A stretch of DNA of 64,000 nt from Plantactinospora endophytica. GTDB lineage: Bacteria; Actinomycetota; Actinomycetes; Mycobacteriales; Micromonosporaceae. Below the pieces are notes generated by a model, which ran no database searches, was not told the DNA's origin, and saw only the letters and a program-made list of their open reading frames with translations. A program made the translations under genes and the position numbers. Within the stretch, counting starts at the first letter, position 1. Every line of letters starts with the position of its first letter. The DNA is taken from positions 62,001 to 126,000 of the forward strand of contig NZ_BONW01000016.1 of assembly GCF_016862915.1 (NCBI RefSeq). The letters are read 5' to 3'. Of the stretch, positions 8,428 through 16,631 are shown piece after piece.

Positions 8428-10007
8428 CGACGCCGGTGACGGTCTACGTACCCCGGGACTCGGCCGCGCTCTCGGTCGGCGCGGACCTGGTCGCCGCCGA
8501 GATCGAGCGGGCGGCGGCCGAGGCGGGCCGGTCGGTCCGGGTGGTCCGGAACGGCTCGCACGGCATGCTCTGGCTGGAACCGCTCGTCGAGGTGGTCACC
8601 GAGCGCGGCCGGATCGGGTACGGGCCGGTCGCGCCGGAGGAGGTCGGCGACCTCGTCGCCGCCGGGCTGCTCGACGGCGCCGACCACGAACTGTGCCAGG
8701 GCGTGGTGGCGGAACTGCCCTGGCTGCGCGACCAGACCCGGCTCTGCTTCGCCCGGGTCGGGATCACCGACCCGCTCTCCGCGGAGGACTACGTCGCGCA
8801 CGGCGGGTTGACCGGGCTGCGCCGGGCCCTGGAGCTGACCCCCGCCGAGGTGGTCGCCCAGGTCACCGAGTCCGGGCTGCGCGGCCGGGGCGGCGCCGGT
8901 TTCCCGGCCGGCATCAAGTGGAAGACCGTGCTGGACACCCCCGGCGAGCTGAAGTTCGTCTGCTGCAACGCCGACGAGGGCGACAGCGGCACCTTCGCCG
9001 ACCGGATGCTGATGGAGGGCGACCCGTTCACCCTCATCGAGGGCATGACCATCGCCGCGTACGCCGTCGGCGCCACCGAGGGCTACGTCTACATCCGCTC
9101 CGAATATCCGGACGCGGTCCGGACGATGCGCCAGGCCATCGCGGTGGCCCGCGAGCAGGGCTGGCTCGGCGGCGACATCCTCGGCTCCGGCCTGCGCTTC
9201 GACCTGTTCGTCCGGGTCGGCGCGGGCGCCTACATCTGCGGCGAGGAGACCGCGATGCTGGAGAGCCTGGAGGGCAAGCGCGGCATGGTCCGGGCCAAGC
9301 CGCCGATCCCGGCGATCACCGGCCTGTTCAACAAGCCGACCGTGGTGAACAACGTGCTGACCCTCGCCTCGGTGCCGACCATCCTGGCCGACGGGGCGGC
9401 GGCGTACCAGGCGCTCGGGATGGAGCGGTCCCGGGGCACCCAGGTGTTCCAACTGGCCGGCAACGTCGCCCGGGGCGGCATCTTCGAGACCGCGTTCGGG
9501 ATGACGCTCGGCGAGCTGATCCACACCTACGGCGGCGGCACCCGCACCGGCCGCCCGGTCCGCGCCGTCCAGGTCGGCGGGCCGCTCGGGGCGTACCTGC
9601 CGGCGAACGGCCTCGATCTGCCGATGGAGTACGAAGCCTTCGCCTCGGCTGGCGCGATGCTCGGCCACGGTGGCATCGTGGTCTTCGACGACACCGTCGA
9701 CATGGCGGCGATGGCGAGATTCGCGATGGAGTTCTGCGCCGAGGAGTCCTGCGGCAAGTGCACCCCGTGCCGGGTGGGCGCGGTCCGTGGCGTCGAGGTG
9801 ATCGACAAGATCACTGCCGGCCAGGACCCGGACGGCAACCTGGCCCTGCTGGGTGACCTGTGCGAGCTGATGACCGAGGGGTCGCTGTGCGCGATGGGCG
9901 GCCTGACACCGATGCCGGTACGCAGCGCACTGCTGCACTTCCCGGACGACTTCACCGCGCGGGGTAAGCCGTCCACCGGCCGATACGAGGAGGCCAAGAC
10001 ATCGTGA
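8424..10007 (+). CDS. fdsB: NAD-dependent formate dehydrogenase beta subunit (NuoF-like)
   Basis: The 527-residue diaphorase subunit carries FMN and hands formate-derived electrons to NAD+. It combines an N-terminal NuoE-like/thioredoxin-like segment (to about 110) with a NuoF core: the glycine-rich RGRGGAGFPAGIKWK, AGAYICGEETAMLESLEGKR, and the 4Fe-4S motif ESCGKCTPCRVG near residue 440. The start overlaps fdsG (ATGA). Its stop overlaps a GTG that opens a 27-codon bridging frame leading into fdsA. Confidence 0.93.
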   Translation: MTTPVTVYVPRDSAALSVGADLVAAEIERAAAEAGRSVRVVRNGSHGMLWLEPLVEVVTERGRIGYGPVAPEEVGDLVAAGLLDGADHELCQGVVAELPWLRDQTRLCFARVGITDPLSAEDYVAHGGLTGLRRALELTPAEVVAQVTESGLRGRGGAGFPAGIKWKTVLDTPGELKFVCCNADEGDSGTFADRMLMEGDPFTLIEGMTIAAYAVGATEGYVYIRSEYPDAVRTMRQAIAVAREQGWLGGDILGSGLRFDLFVRVGAGAYICGEETAMLESLEGKRGMVRAKPPIPAITGLFNKPTVVNNVLTLASVPTILADGAAAYQALGMERSRGTQVFQLAGNVARGGIFETAFGMTLGELIHTYGGGTRTGRPVRAVQVGGPLGAYLPANGLDLPMEYEAFASAGAMLGHGGIVVFDDTVDMAAMARFAMEFCAEESCGKCTPCRVGAVRGVEVIDKITAGQDPDGNLALLGDLCELMTEGSLCAMGGLTPMPVRSALLHFPDDFTARGKPSTGRYEEAKTS

Positions 10008-10087
10008 GCGAGCGTAGCGAGCGAACCAGCCAGTTCAGTGCCGATGTGTCTCATGGCGGCACGGAGCGCAGCGGAGTGGCGTCATGA
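10004..10087 (+). CDS. 27-codon bridging ORF inside an intergenic repeat between fdsB and fdsA
   Basis: GTG 10004 overlaps the fdsB stop (GTGA) and is preceded by a strong ribosome site, GAGGAGG at 9987-9993. The frame encodes 27 residues (start VSERSERTSQ) and ends in a TGA that overlaps the fdsA ATG (ATGA). The DNA contains a direct repeat AGCGAGCG-T-AGCGAGCG and a second GGAGCGCAGCGGAG element, resembling dispersed intergenic elements of Micromonosporaceae. I infer that its job, if any, is translational coupling; the peptide is unlikely to be a subunit. Confidence 0.55.
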   Translation: MSERSERTSQFSADVSHGGTERSGVAS

Positions 10088-12897
10088 GTCTGCTGAAGGA
10101 ACCCGACCTCGGCACCCCGGCCAAGCCCGGCCCGGCGACCGTCACCGTCGAAGTGGACGGACATCCCGTCGCCGTACCCGAGGGCACCTCGGTGATGCGG
10201 GCGGCGGCGCTGAGCGGCATCGACATCCCGAAACTCTGCGCCACCGACAGCCTGGAGGCGTTCGGCTCCTGCCGACTCTGCCTGGTGGAGATCGACGGCC
10301 GGCGCGGCACCCCGGCGTCCTGCACCACCCCGGTCACCCAGGGCATGAAGGTGACCACCCAGTCACCGAAGCTGGAGAAGCTCCGCCAGGGCGTGATGGA
10401 GCTGTACATCTCCGACCACCCGCTGGACTGCCTGACCTGCTCGGCCAACGGCGACTGCGAATTGCAGGACATGTCCGGTGTGGTCGGCCTGCGCCAGGTC
10501 CGGTACGGCTACGACGGCGAGAACCACCTCGACGAGAAGACCGACTCCAGCAACCCGTACTTCGACTTCGAGGCGTCGAAGTGCATCGCCTGCTCCCGCT
10601 GTGTCCGGGCCTGTGGTGAGGTGCAGGGGACGTTCGCGCTGACCATCGAGGGGCGCGGCTTCGGCTCCAAGGTGTCGGCCGGCGGCACCGACTTCATGTC
10701 CTCCGAGTGCGTCTCCTGCGGCGCCTGCGTGCAGGCGTGCCCGACGGCGACGTTGCAGGAGAAGTCGGTGGTGCAGCTCGGCATGCCGACCCGGAGCGTC
10801 GTCACCACCTGCGCGTACTGCGGCGTCGGCTGCTCCTTCAAGGCCGAGTTGCGCGGTGCCGAGCTGGTCCGGATGGTGCCGTACAAGGACGGCGGGGCCA
10901 ACGAGGGGCACTCCTGCGTCAAGGGCCGGTTCGCGTTCGGCTACGCCACCCACCCGGACCGGGTGCTCACCCCGATGGTCCGGGAGAGCATCACCGACGA
11001 GTGGCGCCCGGTCGACTGGGAGACCGCGATCTCCTACACGGCCAGCAAGCTCAAGGACATCCAGACCCGGCACGGGGTCGGGGCGATCGGCGGCATCACC
11101 TCCTCGCGTACCACGAACGAGGAGGTCTACGTGGTGCAGAAGATGATCCGAGCCGCGTTCGGCAACAACAACGTGGACACCTGCGCCCGGGTCTGCCACT
11201 CGCCGACCGGGTACGGCCTGAAGCAGACCTTTGGCACCTCCGCCGGTACCCAGGACTTCCGCTCGGTGGCGAAGTCCGACGTGATCATGGTGATCGGGGC
11301 GAACCCCACCGACGGGCACCCGGTCTTCGCCTCCCGGATGAAGCGCCGGCTGCGCGAGGGCGCCAAGCTGATCGTGGTCGACCCACGCCGGATCGACCTG
11401 GTCCGCTCGCCGCACATCGAGGCGGCCCACCACCTGCAACTCGCCCCCGGCACCAACGTGGCGGTGGTGAACGCGATGGCGCACGTGGTGCTGACCGAGG
11501 GACTGGTCGACCGGTCCTTCGTCGACGAGCGCTGCGAGGACTTCGACGCCTGGGCCGAGTTCATCGCCCGGCCGGAGAACAGCCCGGAGGCGGTCGAGGA
11601 ACTCACCGGCGTACCCGCCGAGGAACTGCGGGCGGCGGCCCGGCTCTACGCCACCGGCGGCAACGGCGCGATCTACTACGGTCTCGGCGTCACCGAGCAC
11701 AGCCAGGGCTCGACCATGGTGATGGGGATGGCCAACCTGGCGATGGCGACCGGCAACATCGGCCGGGACGGTGTCGGGGTCAACCCGTTGCGCGGGCAGA
11801 ACAACGTGCAGGGCTCCTGCGACATGGGCTCGTTCCCGCACGAGCTGCCCGGCTACCGGCACGTCTCCGACGACGTCGTACGCGGCGTCTTCGAGAACAT
11901 GTGGGGGAGCACCCTGCTGCCCGAGCCCGGGCTGCGGATCCCGAACATGTTCGACGCGGCGATCGAGGGCACCTTCCGGGCGATCTTCGTCCAGGGTGAG
12001 GACATCGCGCAGTCCGACCCGAACACCAAGCACGTACACGCCGCGCTGGCGGCGATGGAGCTGGTCGTGGTGCAGGACCTGTTCCTCAACGAGACGGCGA
12101 AGTTCGCGCACGTCTTCCTGCCCGGCACCTCCTTCCTGGAGAAGGACGGCACGTTCACCAACGCCGAGCGCCGGATCAACCGGGTACGCCCGGTGATGGC
12201 GCCGAAGACCGGCAAGCACGAGTGGGAGATCGTCGCCGAGATCGCCCAGGCGATGGGCTACCCGATGCGGTACGACCAGCCGAGCCAGATCATGGACGAG
12301 ATCGCGGCGCTCACCCCGACCTTCGCCGGGGTGTCGTTCGACAAGCTCGACAAGTTGGGCAGTGTGCAGTGGCCCTGCAACGACAACGCGCCCGAGGGCA
12401 CCCCGATCATGCACATGGACGGCTTCGTCCGAGGCAAGGGCCGGTTCGTGCAGACGCCGTTCGTGCCAACCCGGGAGCGGAGTACCCGCAAGTTCCCGCT
12501 GATCCTGACCACCGGCCGGATCCTCAGCCAGTACAACGTCGGGGCGCAGACCCGGCGGACCGGGAACGTGGCGTGGCACCCGGAGGACGTACTCGAAATT
12601 CATCCGCACGACGCGGAGGTCCGGGGCATCAACGACGGTGACGAGGTCACCCTGGCCAGCCGGGTCGGTGCCACCTCGCTGCGGGCGGTCTTCTCCGACC
12701 GGATGCCGGTCGGGGTGGTCTACACGACCTTCCACCACCCGGTGACCGGCGCGAACGTGGTCACCACGGAGAACTCCGACTGGGCGACGAACTGTCCGGA
12801 ATACAAGGTCACGGCAGTCCAGGTGGGGTTGAAGAATCCGCCGGCCACGGCGGACGTCGCCTCCTCGGAGCACCGACTGCCGGCGATGGCAGACTGA
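10084..12897 (+). CDS. fdsA: Molybdenum-dependent NAD formate dehydrogenase catalytic alpha subunit
   Basis: The 937-residue enzyme oxidises formate to CO2 in the cytoplasm. The N-terminus is NuoG-like: a [2Fe-2S] ferredoxin domain, a His/Cys 4Fe-4S segment (DCLTCSANGDCELQ), then two ferredoxin clusters (CIACSRCVRAC, CVSCGACVQAC). A further 4Fe-4S cluster (CAYCGVGCSFK...C) precedes the molybdopterin domain. The active site reads VCHSPTG, with Cys371 the expected Mo ligand and His372 next to it, so this is a cysteine rather than selenocysteine enzyme. The start ATG 10084 has GGAG seven bases upstream. FdhD, MoeA and the DUF6457 protein encoded nearby serve its cofactor. Confidence 0.95.
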   Translation: MSLLKEPDLGTPAKPGPATVTVEVDGHPVAVPEGTSVMRAAALSGIDIPKLCATDSLEAFGSCRLCLVEIDGRRGTPASCTTPVTQGMKVTTQSPKLEKLRQGVMELYISDHPLDCLTCSANGDCELQDMSGVVGLRQVRYGYDGENHLDEKTDSSNPYFDFEASKCIACSRCVRACGEVQGTFALTIEGRGFGSKVSAGGTDFMSSECVSCGACVQACPTATLQEKSVVQLGMPTRSVVTTCAYCGVGCSFKAELRGAELVRMVPYKDGGANEGHSCVKGRFAFGYATHPDRVLTPMVRESITDEWRPVDWETAISYTASKLKDIQTRHGVGAIGGITSSRTTNEEVYVVQKMIRAAFGNNNVDTCARVCHSPTGYGLKQTFGTSAGTQDFRSVAKSDVIMVIGANPTDGHPVFASRMKRRLREGAKLIVVDPRRIDLVRSPHIEAAHHLQLAPGTNVAVVNAMAHVVLTEGLVDRSFVDERCEDFDAWAEFIARPENSPEAVEELTGVPAEELRAAARLYATGGNGAIYYGLGVTEHSQGSTMVMGMANLAMATGNIGRDGVGVNPLRGQNNVQGSCDMGSFPHELPGYRHVSDDVVRGVFENMWGSTLLPEPGLRIPNMFDAAIEGTFRAIFVQGEDIAQSDPNTKHVHAALAAMELVVVQDLFLNETAKFAHVFLPGTSFLEKDGTFTNAERRINRVRPVMAPKTGKHEWEIVAEIAQAMGYPMRYDQPSQIMDEIAALTPTFAGVSFDKLDKLGSVQWPCNDNAPEGTPIMHMDGFVRGKGRFVQTPFVPTRERSTRKFPLILTTGRILSQYNVGAQTRRTGNVAWHPEDVLEIHPHDAEVRGINDGDEVTLASRVGATSLRAVFSDRMPVGVVYTTFHHPVTGANVVTTENSDWATNCPEYKVTAVQVGLKNPPATADVASSEHRLPAMAD

Positions 12898-12898
12898 G

Positions 12899-13120
12899 AT
12901 GACCACGCACACCGGGATGTCTCCGCAGGTCAGGCTCGCCAACGAGATCGCCGTGCACTTCCACCACCAGCCGCCGGAGCAGGCCGCAACGGCGATCGCC
13001 GAACACATCCGGGCGTTCTGGGATCCACGGATGCGGACCGAGCTGTTGCAGCGGGCCGAGTCCGAGCCGGACGCGCTCGACCCGCGGGCCCTGGCCGCCG
13101 CCCGGCTGCTCACCGGCTGA
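12899..13120 (+). CDS. fdsD: Formate dehydrogenase delta subunit
   Basis: A 73-residue protein follows the fdsA stop directly. It matches the size and position of FdsD, with the motif VRLANEIAVHFHHQPPEQAATAIAEHI and IRAFWDPRMR near the middle. FdsD is needed for active enzyme in other FdsGBA systems, probably in cofactor insertion or stability. It is the last gene of the fds operon, closed by the hairpin at 13147. Confidence 0.88.
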   Translation: MTTHTGMSPQVRLANEIAVHFHHQPPEQAATAIAEHIRAFWDPRMRTELLQRAESEPDALDPRALAAARLLTG

Positions 13121-13146
13121 CGGCCCCGCCCTCCGACCGTTCACAT

Positions 13147-13175
13147 CGTGGCCCCGCGCGACGCGCGGGGCCACG
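13147..13175. terminator. Hairpin after fdsD
   Basis: A perfect 14-bp inverted repeat (CGTGGCCCCGCGCG and complement) around a single A lies 26 bases after the fdsD stop. No T-run follows, as is common in high-GC actinobacteria. Confidence 0.75.
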
Positions 13176-13384
13176 ACCTGTTGGAGTCCACTCTTATCAA
13201 ATCTCTTTCAACCTGAACCGTTCCATCGTTATATCGACGGGCGGCATAGGGATTCCTCCGTCGAATCTACCCTGGACCGTCGTCCCCGCTTGACGGAAGA
13301 TGCTGGATGGTCACGGAACAGCCGATGACAGACCGACGGAAAATGACCATCAGGATGGAAGAGATCTGGGGGACGTGAAAGCCT

Positions 13385-14170
13385 ATGTCTGCAAGCCAAT
13401 ATCTGGTAGATGACCTTCGCCGGACCCGGGAACTCCTCGGCCTGACCCAAGAGGCGTGGGGAGACCGGATCCACTTCTCGGCAAAGCACGTCGGTGCCGT
13501 GGAGCGAGGCGAGCGGCCAGCCCTTCCGGACTACCTGGCAGCCGTCGACAGCGCCTTCGGGACTGCCTTCGTGAAGTTCTACCGGATGTTTGTGAAGAGG
13601 GAACTCGTCCCAGTCTGGTATCGACCCTTCATCGAGCACGAGGGCAGGGCAAGCCTGCTTAGGGTATTTCACCCGCTGGTAGTGCCCGGCATCCTCCAGA
13701 CCGAGGCGTACGCCCGGGCCGTCCTGACGGGGCGCCGGTGCCAAGCCGACTCCGTCGACGCCATGCTGGCGACGCGGCTCGGACGACAGGAGATCCTGCA
13801 TTGTCGGCCCAATCCCTGCCAATTGGTCGCGGTGGTCGACGAAGGGGTCCTGCACCGTCAGGTTGGCGACGCGGACGTCATGCGCGAGCAGTTGACAGCC
13901 CTGATGGCGGCGTGTGACCACCCCAATGTGCGGGTGCAGGTCGTTCCCTTCGAGGCCGGCGCCTATGTAGGACTGGACGGCCCGTTGGCCATCGCGACCG
14001 TGGACGGCCGGTCGGTGGGCTTTCTGGAAGGGCACCTGGAGGGTCGCGTCGTCGAGAGTCCGGACGCTACGAAGGATCTTGAAGGCGCATGGGAGGCCAT
14101 CCGGGACTACGCTCTACCCAGTAACCAGAGCCTGGATTTGATCAGGAGGACGGTCGAGAAATGGATGTGA
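13385..14170 (+). CDS. XRE-family regulator with DUF5753
   Basis: The 261-residue protein has an N-terminal helix-turn-helix (about 8-60; LRRTRELLGLTQEAWGDRIHFSAKHVGAVERGE) followed by a DUF5753 domain (about 85-255, with VPGILQTEAYARAVL). Such proteins are abundant in actinomycetes and usually pair with a small DUF397 protein, as here; the genes overlap by ten bases. The pair interrupts the formate and glyoxylate operons, carries no island operator, and its role in the island is not evident. A few codons (CTT, TAT, TTT) are less GC-rich than in its neighbours. Confidence 0.88.
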   Translation: MSASQYLVDDLRRTRELLGLTQEAWGDRIHFSAKHVGAVERGERPALPDYLAAVDSAFGTAFVKFYRMFVKRELVPVWYRPFIEHEGRASLLRVFHPLVVPGILQTEAYARAVLTGRRCQADSVDAMLATRLGRQEILHCRPNPCQLVAVVDEGVLHRQVGDADVMREQLTALMAACDHPNVRVQVVPFEAGAYVGLDGPLAIATVDGRSVGFLEGHLEGRVVESPDATKDLEGAWEAIRDYALPSNQSLDLIRRTVEKWM

Positions 14171-14358
14171 ACAGCGCCCCGAGCTGGCACAAGTCGACGC
14201 GTAGCGACAGTACGAACTGCATCGAGGTGGCCTACAACCTTTCCGGGCGAGTGTTGGTGCGGGACAGTAAGGACCGGGACGGGGGCACGTTGGTCTTCGG
14301 GACGTCGGGCTGGCTGGCGTTCCTCGACCTCGCCAAGCGGCCCGGCCAGGCGGGCTGA
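14161..14358 (+). CDS. DUF397-domain small protein
   Basis: The 65-residue product has the DUF397 pattern: WHKSTRSDSTNCIEVA near the start, VLVRDSKDRDGGTLVF in the middle, and W..FL near the end. It overlaps the 3' end of the XRE gene and so forms the usual XRE/DUF397 pair, which in several actinomycetes affects development or secondary metabolism. Molecular function is not established. Confidence 0.88.
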   Translation: MDVNSAPSWHKSTRSDSTNCIEVAYNLSGRVLVRDSKDRDGGTLVFGTSGWLAFLDLAKRPGQAG

Positions 14359-14849
14359 GCCACCCCCGCGCCGGCAGCGACTGAAGTGGGCTACGGCCTT
14401 GAGGTTGAGGTTGAGGTCGGGAGACCGATCGCGCGAGGGTGGCGGTTGATCGTGTGATTCGCCGGTGCCCGGTCGGGGTAGTTGCCCGAGAGACTGTCGA
14501 GCTGCCCCGCTTGTGCGCCCACTGATCCCGGAGCCTTTCCGGGCCCCGATCTCCACCGATCGGTCGACCCCGACTACAGCCCACCAAGCGCCGTCCCGGC
14601 AACCCGGCGCTGCGTGCCCCGTTTGTGCACCCAGCTCGACAGTCCGCGCACCGGCTACTTCCCGCAGCCGTCGGGGCCGCTCATCCTGGTCGGCCGGGCC
14701 GCACACAAAGCGCTGCCGCTGGCGACGCCCCGCGTCCGGGTGTGGCCGATGAACACCCTGCGGCAGTCGACTGCGCCTTGACTCGCTTCCATACTGCATA
14801 CAGAATTCTGTAGGTAATAGCAGTGTCGCCGAGCCGCCAGGGAGGGCCT
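14359..14849. other. 491-bp stretch without a convincing gene
   Basis: It begins with TTGAGG repeated three times (14399-14416). A frame at about 14620-14781 has strongly GC-biased third positions but no start or ribosome site and could be a gene remnant. A -35-like TTGACT lies at 14778-14783 and operator B at 14795. Nothing else is recognisable. Confidence 0.5.
14795..14811 (+). promoter_or_regulatory. Oxalate-island operator B (hyi-glxR-glxK)
   Basis: TGCATACAGAATTCTGT contains the perfect 14-bp palindrome TACAGAATTCTGTA (14799-14812). It differs from the gcl operator at only two of 19 positions over the shared stretch. It lies 38 bp before the hyi start and just downstream of a TTGACT -35 candidate. 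Confidence 0.75.
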
Positions 14850-15725
14850 GTGCCCGGACACCAGCTCCGCTACGACGTGAACTGCTCGATCCTCTTCACC
14901 GAGCTGCCCCTGCTGGAGCGGCCGGCAGCGGCCAAGGCGGCCGGCTTCGACGCCGTCGAGTTCTGGTGGCCGTTCGCCGAGGCGGTGCCCCGGGCGTCCG
15001 AGGTGGAGGCGTTCCTCGCCGCCATCCACGACGCGGACGTGCAACTGGTGGGGCTCAACTTCTTCGCCGGAGACATGCCCGGCGGCGACCGGGGCGTGGT
15101 CTCCTGGCCGGCCCGGTCCGCCGAGTTCCGGGAGAACGTCGAGCTGGTCGCGATGATCGGCGCCGCCACCGGCTGCCGGTCGTTCAACGCCCTCTACGGC
15201 AACCGGATCGACGACGTGCACCCGACCACCCAGGAGGAGACCGCGGTGGCCAACCTGGCCTTCGCCGCCTCCGCGCTGGCCCGGATCGGCGGCACCGTAC
15301 TCGTCGAGGCGGTCAGCGGCCCCCAGCCCTACCCGCTGCGTACCGGCGCCGACGTCGTCGCCGTACTCGACCAACTGCTGGTCGAACGCGACGCCCGCAA
15401 CCTGGCCTTCCTCGCCGACCTCTATCACCTCACCGTCAACGGCGACGACGTGCCCAAGGTGCTCGCCGAACACGCCGACCGGATCGGGCACGTGCAGATC
15501 GCCGACGCCCCCGGCCGGCACGCCCCGGGCACCGGCGAGATCGACATCGACGGCCAGCTCAGCCAGCTCGAACAGCGCGGCTATCGAGGCTGGGTCGGCC
15601 TGGAGTACCTGCCCGACGGGCCGACCGAGGACAGCTTCGAATGGCTGCCCCGACACCGCCGGGGCAGCACCGAGGCCCGGACGAACGAGGGCGCCGCCGA
15701 CCGGACGAACGAAGGAGACCGCTGA
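14850..15725 (+). CDS. hyi: Hydroxypyruvate isomerase
   Basis: The TIM-barrel protein interconverts hydroxypyruvate and tartronate semialdehyde, linking Gcl output to the glycerate route. The opening YDVNCSILFTELPLLERPAAAKAAGFDAVEFWWPF matches Hyi proteins. LADLYHLTVNGDD and the VEA/GxVxxEY region carry metal-binding Glu/Asp/His of the family. I start at GTG 14850, next to GGAGG at 14841-14845; GTG 14823 has no ribosome site. It has 291 residues, the last ~20 a polar tail beyond the usual ~260. The gene is first in hyi-glxR-glxK. Confidence 0.85.
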   Translation: MPGHQLRYDVNCSILFTELPLLERPAAAKAAGFDAVEFWWPFAEAVPRASEVEAFLAAIHDADVQLVGLNFFAGDMPGGDRGVVSWPARSAEFRENVELVAMIGAATGCRSFNALYGNRIDDVHPTTQEETAVANLAFAASALARIGGTVLVEAVSGPQPYPLRTGADVVAVLDQLLVERDARNLAFLADLYHLTVNGDDVPKVLAEHADRIGHVQIADAPGRHAPGTGEIDIDGQLSQLEQRGYRGWVGLEYLPDGPTEDSFEWLPRHRRGSTEARTNEGAADRTNEGDR

Positions 15726-15726
15726 C

Positions 15727-16611
15727 ATGACCAGCATCGGGATGATCGGCCTCGGCATCATGGGCGGCCCGATGGCCGTCAACCTGATCAAGGCCGGCCA
15801 CGACGTCGTCGGGTACGACGTCAGTCCGGCCCGCAACGTCGCCCTCGAACAGGCCGGGGGCAAGGTCGCCGCCGGCATCGGCGAGCTGGTGCAACAGGTG
15901 GACGTGGTGATCACCATGGTCCGCGACTCGGCCGACGTCGAGGCGGTCGCCCTCGGCGACTCCGGCATCCTGGCCAACGCCCGCCCCGGCCAGCTCTACG
16001 TCGACATGAGCAGCATCTCGCCCGGTACCTCCCGCCAGGTCGCCGAGGCGGCCCGGATCCTCTCGGTCCGGGTACTCGACGCGCCGGTCAGCGGCGGTGA
16101 GGCCGGCGCGATCGAGGGCACCCTCTCCATCATGGTCGGCGGCGAGTCGGAGGACTTCGCGGCGGCACTGCCGATCCTGGAGGTGCTCGGCGGCACCGTC
16201 GTACACGTCGGCCCGGCCGGCGCCGGCCAGACCGTGAAGGCGGCCAACCAGCTCATCGTGGCCGGCACCATCGAACTGGTCGCCGAGGCGATCGTCTTCC
16301 TCGAAGCGTACGAGGTGGACACCGAGGCGGCGGTGAAGGTGCTGGCTGGCGGCCTGGCCGGCAACCGGATCCTGGACCGCAAGGCGGCCGGGATGCTGGC
16401 CCGGCAGTTCCAGCCCGGCTTCCGGATCGACCTGCACCACAAGGACATGGGCATCGTCACCTCGGCGGCCCGGGACGCCGGGGTGGTGATCCCGCTCGGC
16501 GCGGCGGTCGCCCAGCTCATCGCCGCGCTCAAGGCGCAGGGCGATGGCGGTCTCGACCACAGCGCCCTGCTCAAGCTGGTCGAGCAGCTCTCCGGCCGGT
16601 CGGCCGGCTGA
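15727..16611 (+). CDS. glxR: Tartronate semialdehyde reductase (2-hydroxy-3-oxopropionate reductase)
   Basis: The 294-residue protein of the beta-hydroxyacid dehydrogenase family has the N-terminal dinucleotide motif MIGLGIMGGPMAVNLIKAGH, the substrate loop APVSGGEAGAIEGTL and the catalytic-lysine segment GAGQTVKAANQLIV near residue 170. It reduces tartronate semialdehyde to D-glycerate with NAD(P)H. It starts one base after the hyi stop, so the two are cotranslated, and glycerate kinase follows. Close relatives act on 3-hydroxyisobutyrate, but the pathway context favours GlxR. Confidence 0.9.
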   Translation: MTSIGMIGLGIMGGPMAVNLIKAGHDVVGYDVSPARNVALEQAGGKVAAGIGELVQQVDVVITMVRDSADVEAVALGDSGILANARPGQLYVDMSSISPGTSRQVAEAARILSVRVLDAPVSGGEAGAIEGTLSIMVGGESEDFAAALPILEVLGGTVVHVGPAGAGQTVKAANQLIVAGTIELVAEAIVFLEAYEVDTEAAVKVLAGGLAGNRILDRKAAGMLARQFQPGFRIDLHHKDMGIVTSAARDAGVVIPLGAAVAQLIAALKAQGDGGLDHSALLKLVEQLSGRSAG

Positions 16612-16631
16612 CCGGCCGGGCCGTCGCGCGG

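Noticed and set aside
10363-13113. 916-codon open frame antisense to fdsA
   Set aside because: It mirrors the codon bias of fdsA, lacks a ribosome site and has no recognisable domain; fdsA is certain.
14482-14781. 99-codon ORF between DUF397 and hyi
   Set aside because: It has no credible start or family, and its frame runs to the hyi promoter; kept only as a possible remnant.
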